Source of the DNA: Streptomyces sp. NP160
GTDB taxonomy: Bacteria; Actinomycetota; Actinomycetes; Actinomycetales; Quadrisphaeraceae
Length of the DNA stretch: 39,746 nucleotides
Reading direction: 5' to 3'
Assembly (NCBI RefSeq): GCF_006335115.1
Contig: NZ_VDMJ01000042.1
Coordinates: 1-39,746 of the forward strand
Of the stretch, positions 39,596 through 39,746 are shown in pieces. Below the pieces are notes generated by a model. The model was not told the origin of the DNA, made no database searches, and saw only the letters and a program-made list of their open reading frames with translations. The first letter of the stretch is position 1; every line of letters begins with the position of its first letter. The translations under genes were made by a program, and so were the position numbers.

Positions 39596-39746
39596 GTGAG
39601 CCCCGACTCCGCCGTGTCCACGAGCACCTCTCCTCCGCTGGTCGTGGTGGTGACCACCGGCGGCACCATCGCCAGCACCACCGGCAGCGACGGCGTCAGC
39701 CGACCGACGCTCTCGGGCACCGCCGTGCTCGGCGGCGCCGCCGAGC
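39596..39746 (+). CDS. L-asparaginase (N-terminal part, cut by the window end)
   Basis: The first 50 codons are visible. After a Ser/Thr/Pro-rich start, VVVVTTGGTIAST matches the N-terminal active-site signature of bacterial L-asparaginases and glutamin-(asparagin-)ases, with the nucleophilic Thr at about residue 21 in TGGTI. The enzyme would hydrolyse asparagine to aspartate and ammonia, another nitrogen-scavenging activity in this neighbourhood. No signal peptide is evident, suggesting a cytoplasmic form. An alternative GTG at 39590 would add two residues. Confidence 0.82.
   Translation, partial: MSPDSAVSTSTSPPLVVVVTTGGTIASTTGSDGVSRPTLSGTAVLGGAAE

Noticed and set aside
1-39746. Insertion sequences, prophage or integrative-element ends
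   Set aside because: No transposase, integrase or recombinase motifs and no tRNA-associated direct repeats were seen; composition is uniform across the window.

Overview
The window is very GC-rich chromosomal DNA. It has dense genes, frequent GTG starts, many 4-nt ATGA/GTGA gene overlaps, and several starts preceded by a (T/C)AnnnT hexamer only 6-8 nt upstream, as in leaderless transcripts. This points to an actinomycete. Kineosporiales-like organisms would fit, but genus cannot be fixed by eye. I recognise no rRNA, tRNA, CRISPR array, transposase or phage gene.

Layout. (1) 1-3.3 kb: a nucleotidyltransferase of the aminoglycoside-adenylyltransferase type, a possible gene remnant, then a tight marR-MFS exporter-lipoprotein operon. 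(2) 3.35-12.43 kb: a trans-4-hydroxy-L-proline catabolic locus. A GntR/FCD regulator and an M17 aminopeptidase face left. To the right run a three-subunit HcnABC-like D-hydroxyproline dehydrogenase, a DHDPS-family deaminase, 4-hydroxyproline 2-epimerase and 2-oxoglutarate-semialdehyde dehydrogenase. All four steps from hydroxyproline to 2-oxoglutarate are present. (3) 12.49-30.1 kb: a 'hydantoinase island' with two hydantoinase A/B pairs (hyuA1-hyuB1-amidohydrolase and hyuA2-hyuB2, both leftward). Between them lies a rightward block: ABM-domain protein, ribose-type ABC importer (binding protein, double ATPase, permease), a degenerate hydantoinase-A-like protein, a DUF917-like protein and a PucR-type regulator. 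(4) 30.3-35.9 kb: an ornithine-cyclodeaminase/ketimine-reductase-family protein, a LysR regulator and a divergent bifunctional PutA. (5) 36.2-39.7 kb: aldo/keto reductase, two-module VOC protein, DUF808 membrane protein, nucleoside deaminase, and the start of an L-asparaginase cut by the window end.

How they fit together. Most of the window is dedicated to scavenging nitrogen from imino acids and cyclic amides. The hydroxyproline arm delivers 2-oxoglutarate and PutA delivers glutamate. The ketimine reductase could feed a cyclic imine into proline. The hydantoinase island looks like uptake plus ring opening of an unidentified cyclic amide, imide or hydantoin, probably under PucR control.

The least ordinary part is 22.2-26.3 kb. 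Here a HyuA-like and a DUF917-like protein both lack the glycine-rich signature motifs of their families. They sit upstream of pucR and are joined to it by SD-less junctions made of 11-12 bp near-repeats, which create overlapping micro-ORFs (stop-start relays). Both hyuB genes also begin with in-frame tandem repeats encoding Ser/Thr tails. A perfect 25-bp-arm hairpin lies at 37.06-37.12 kb.
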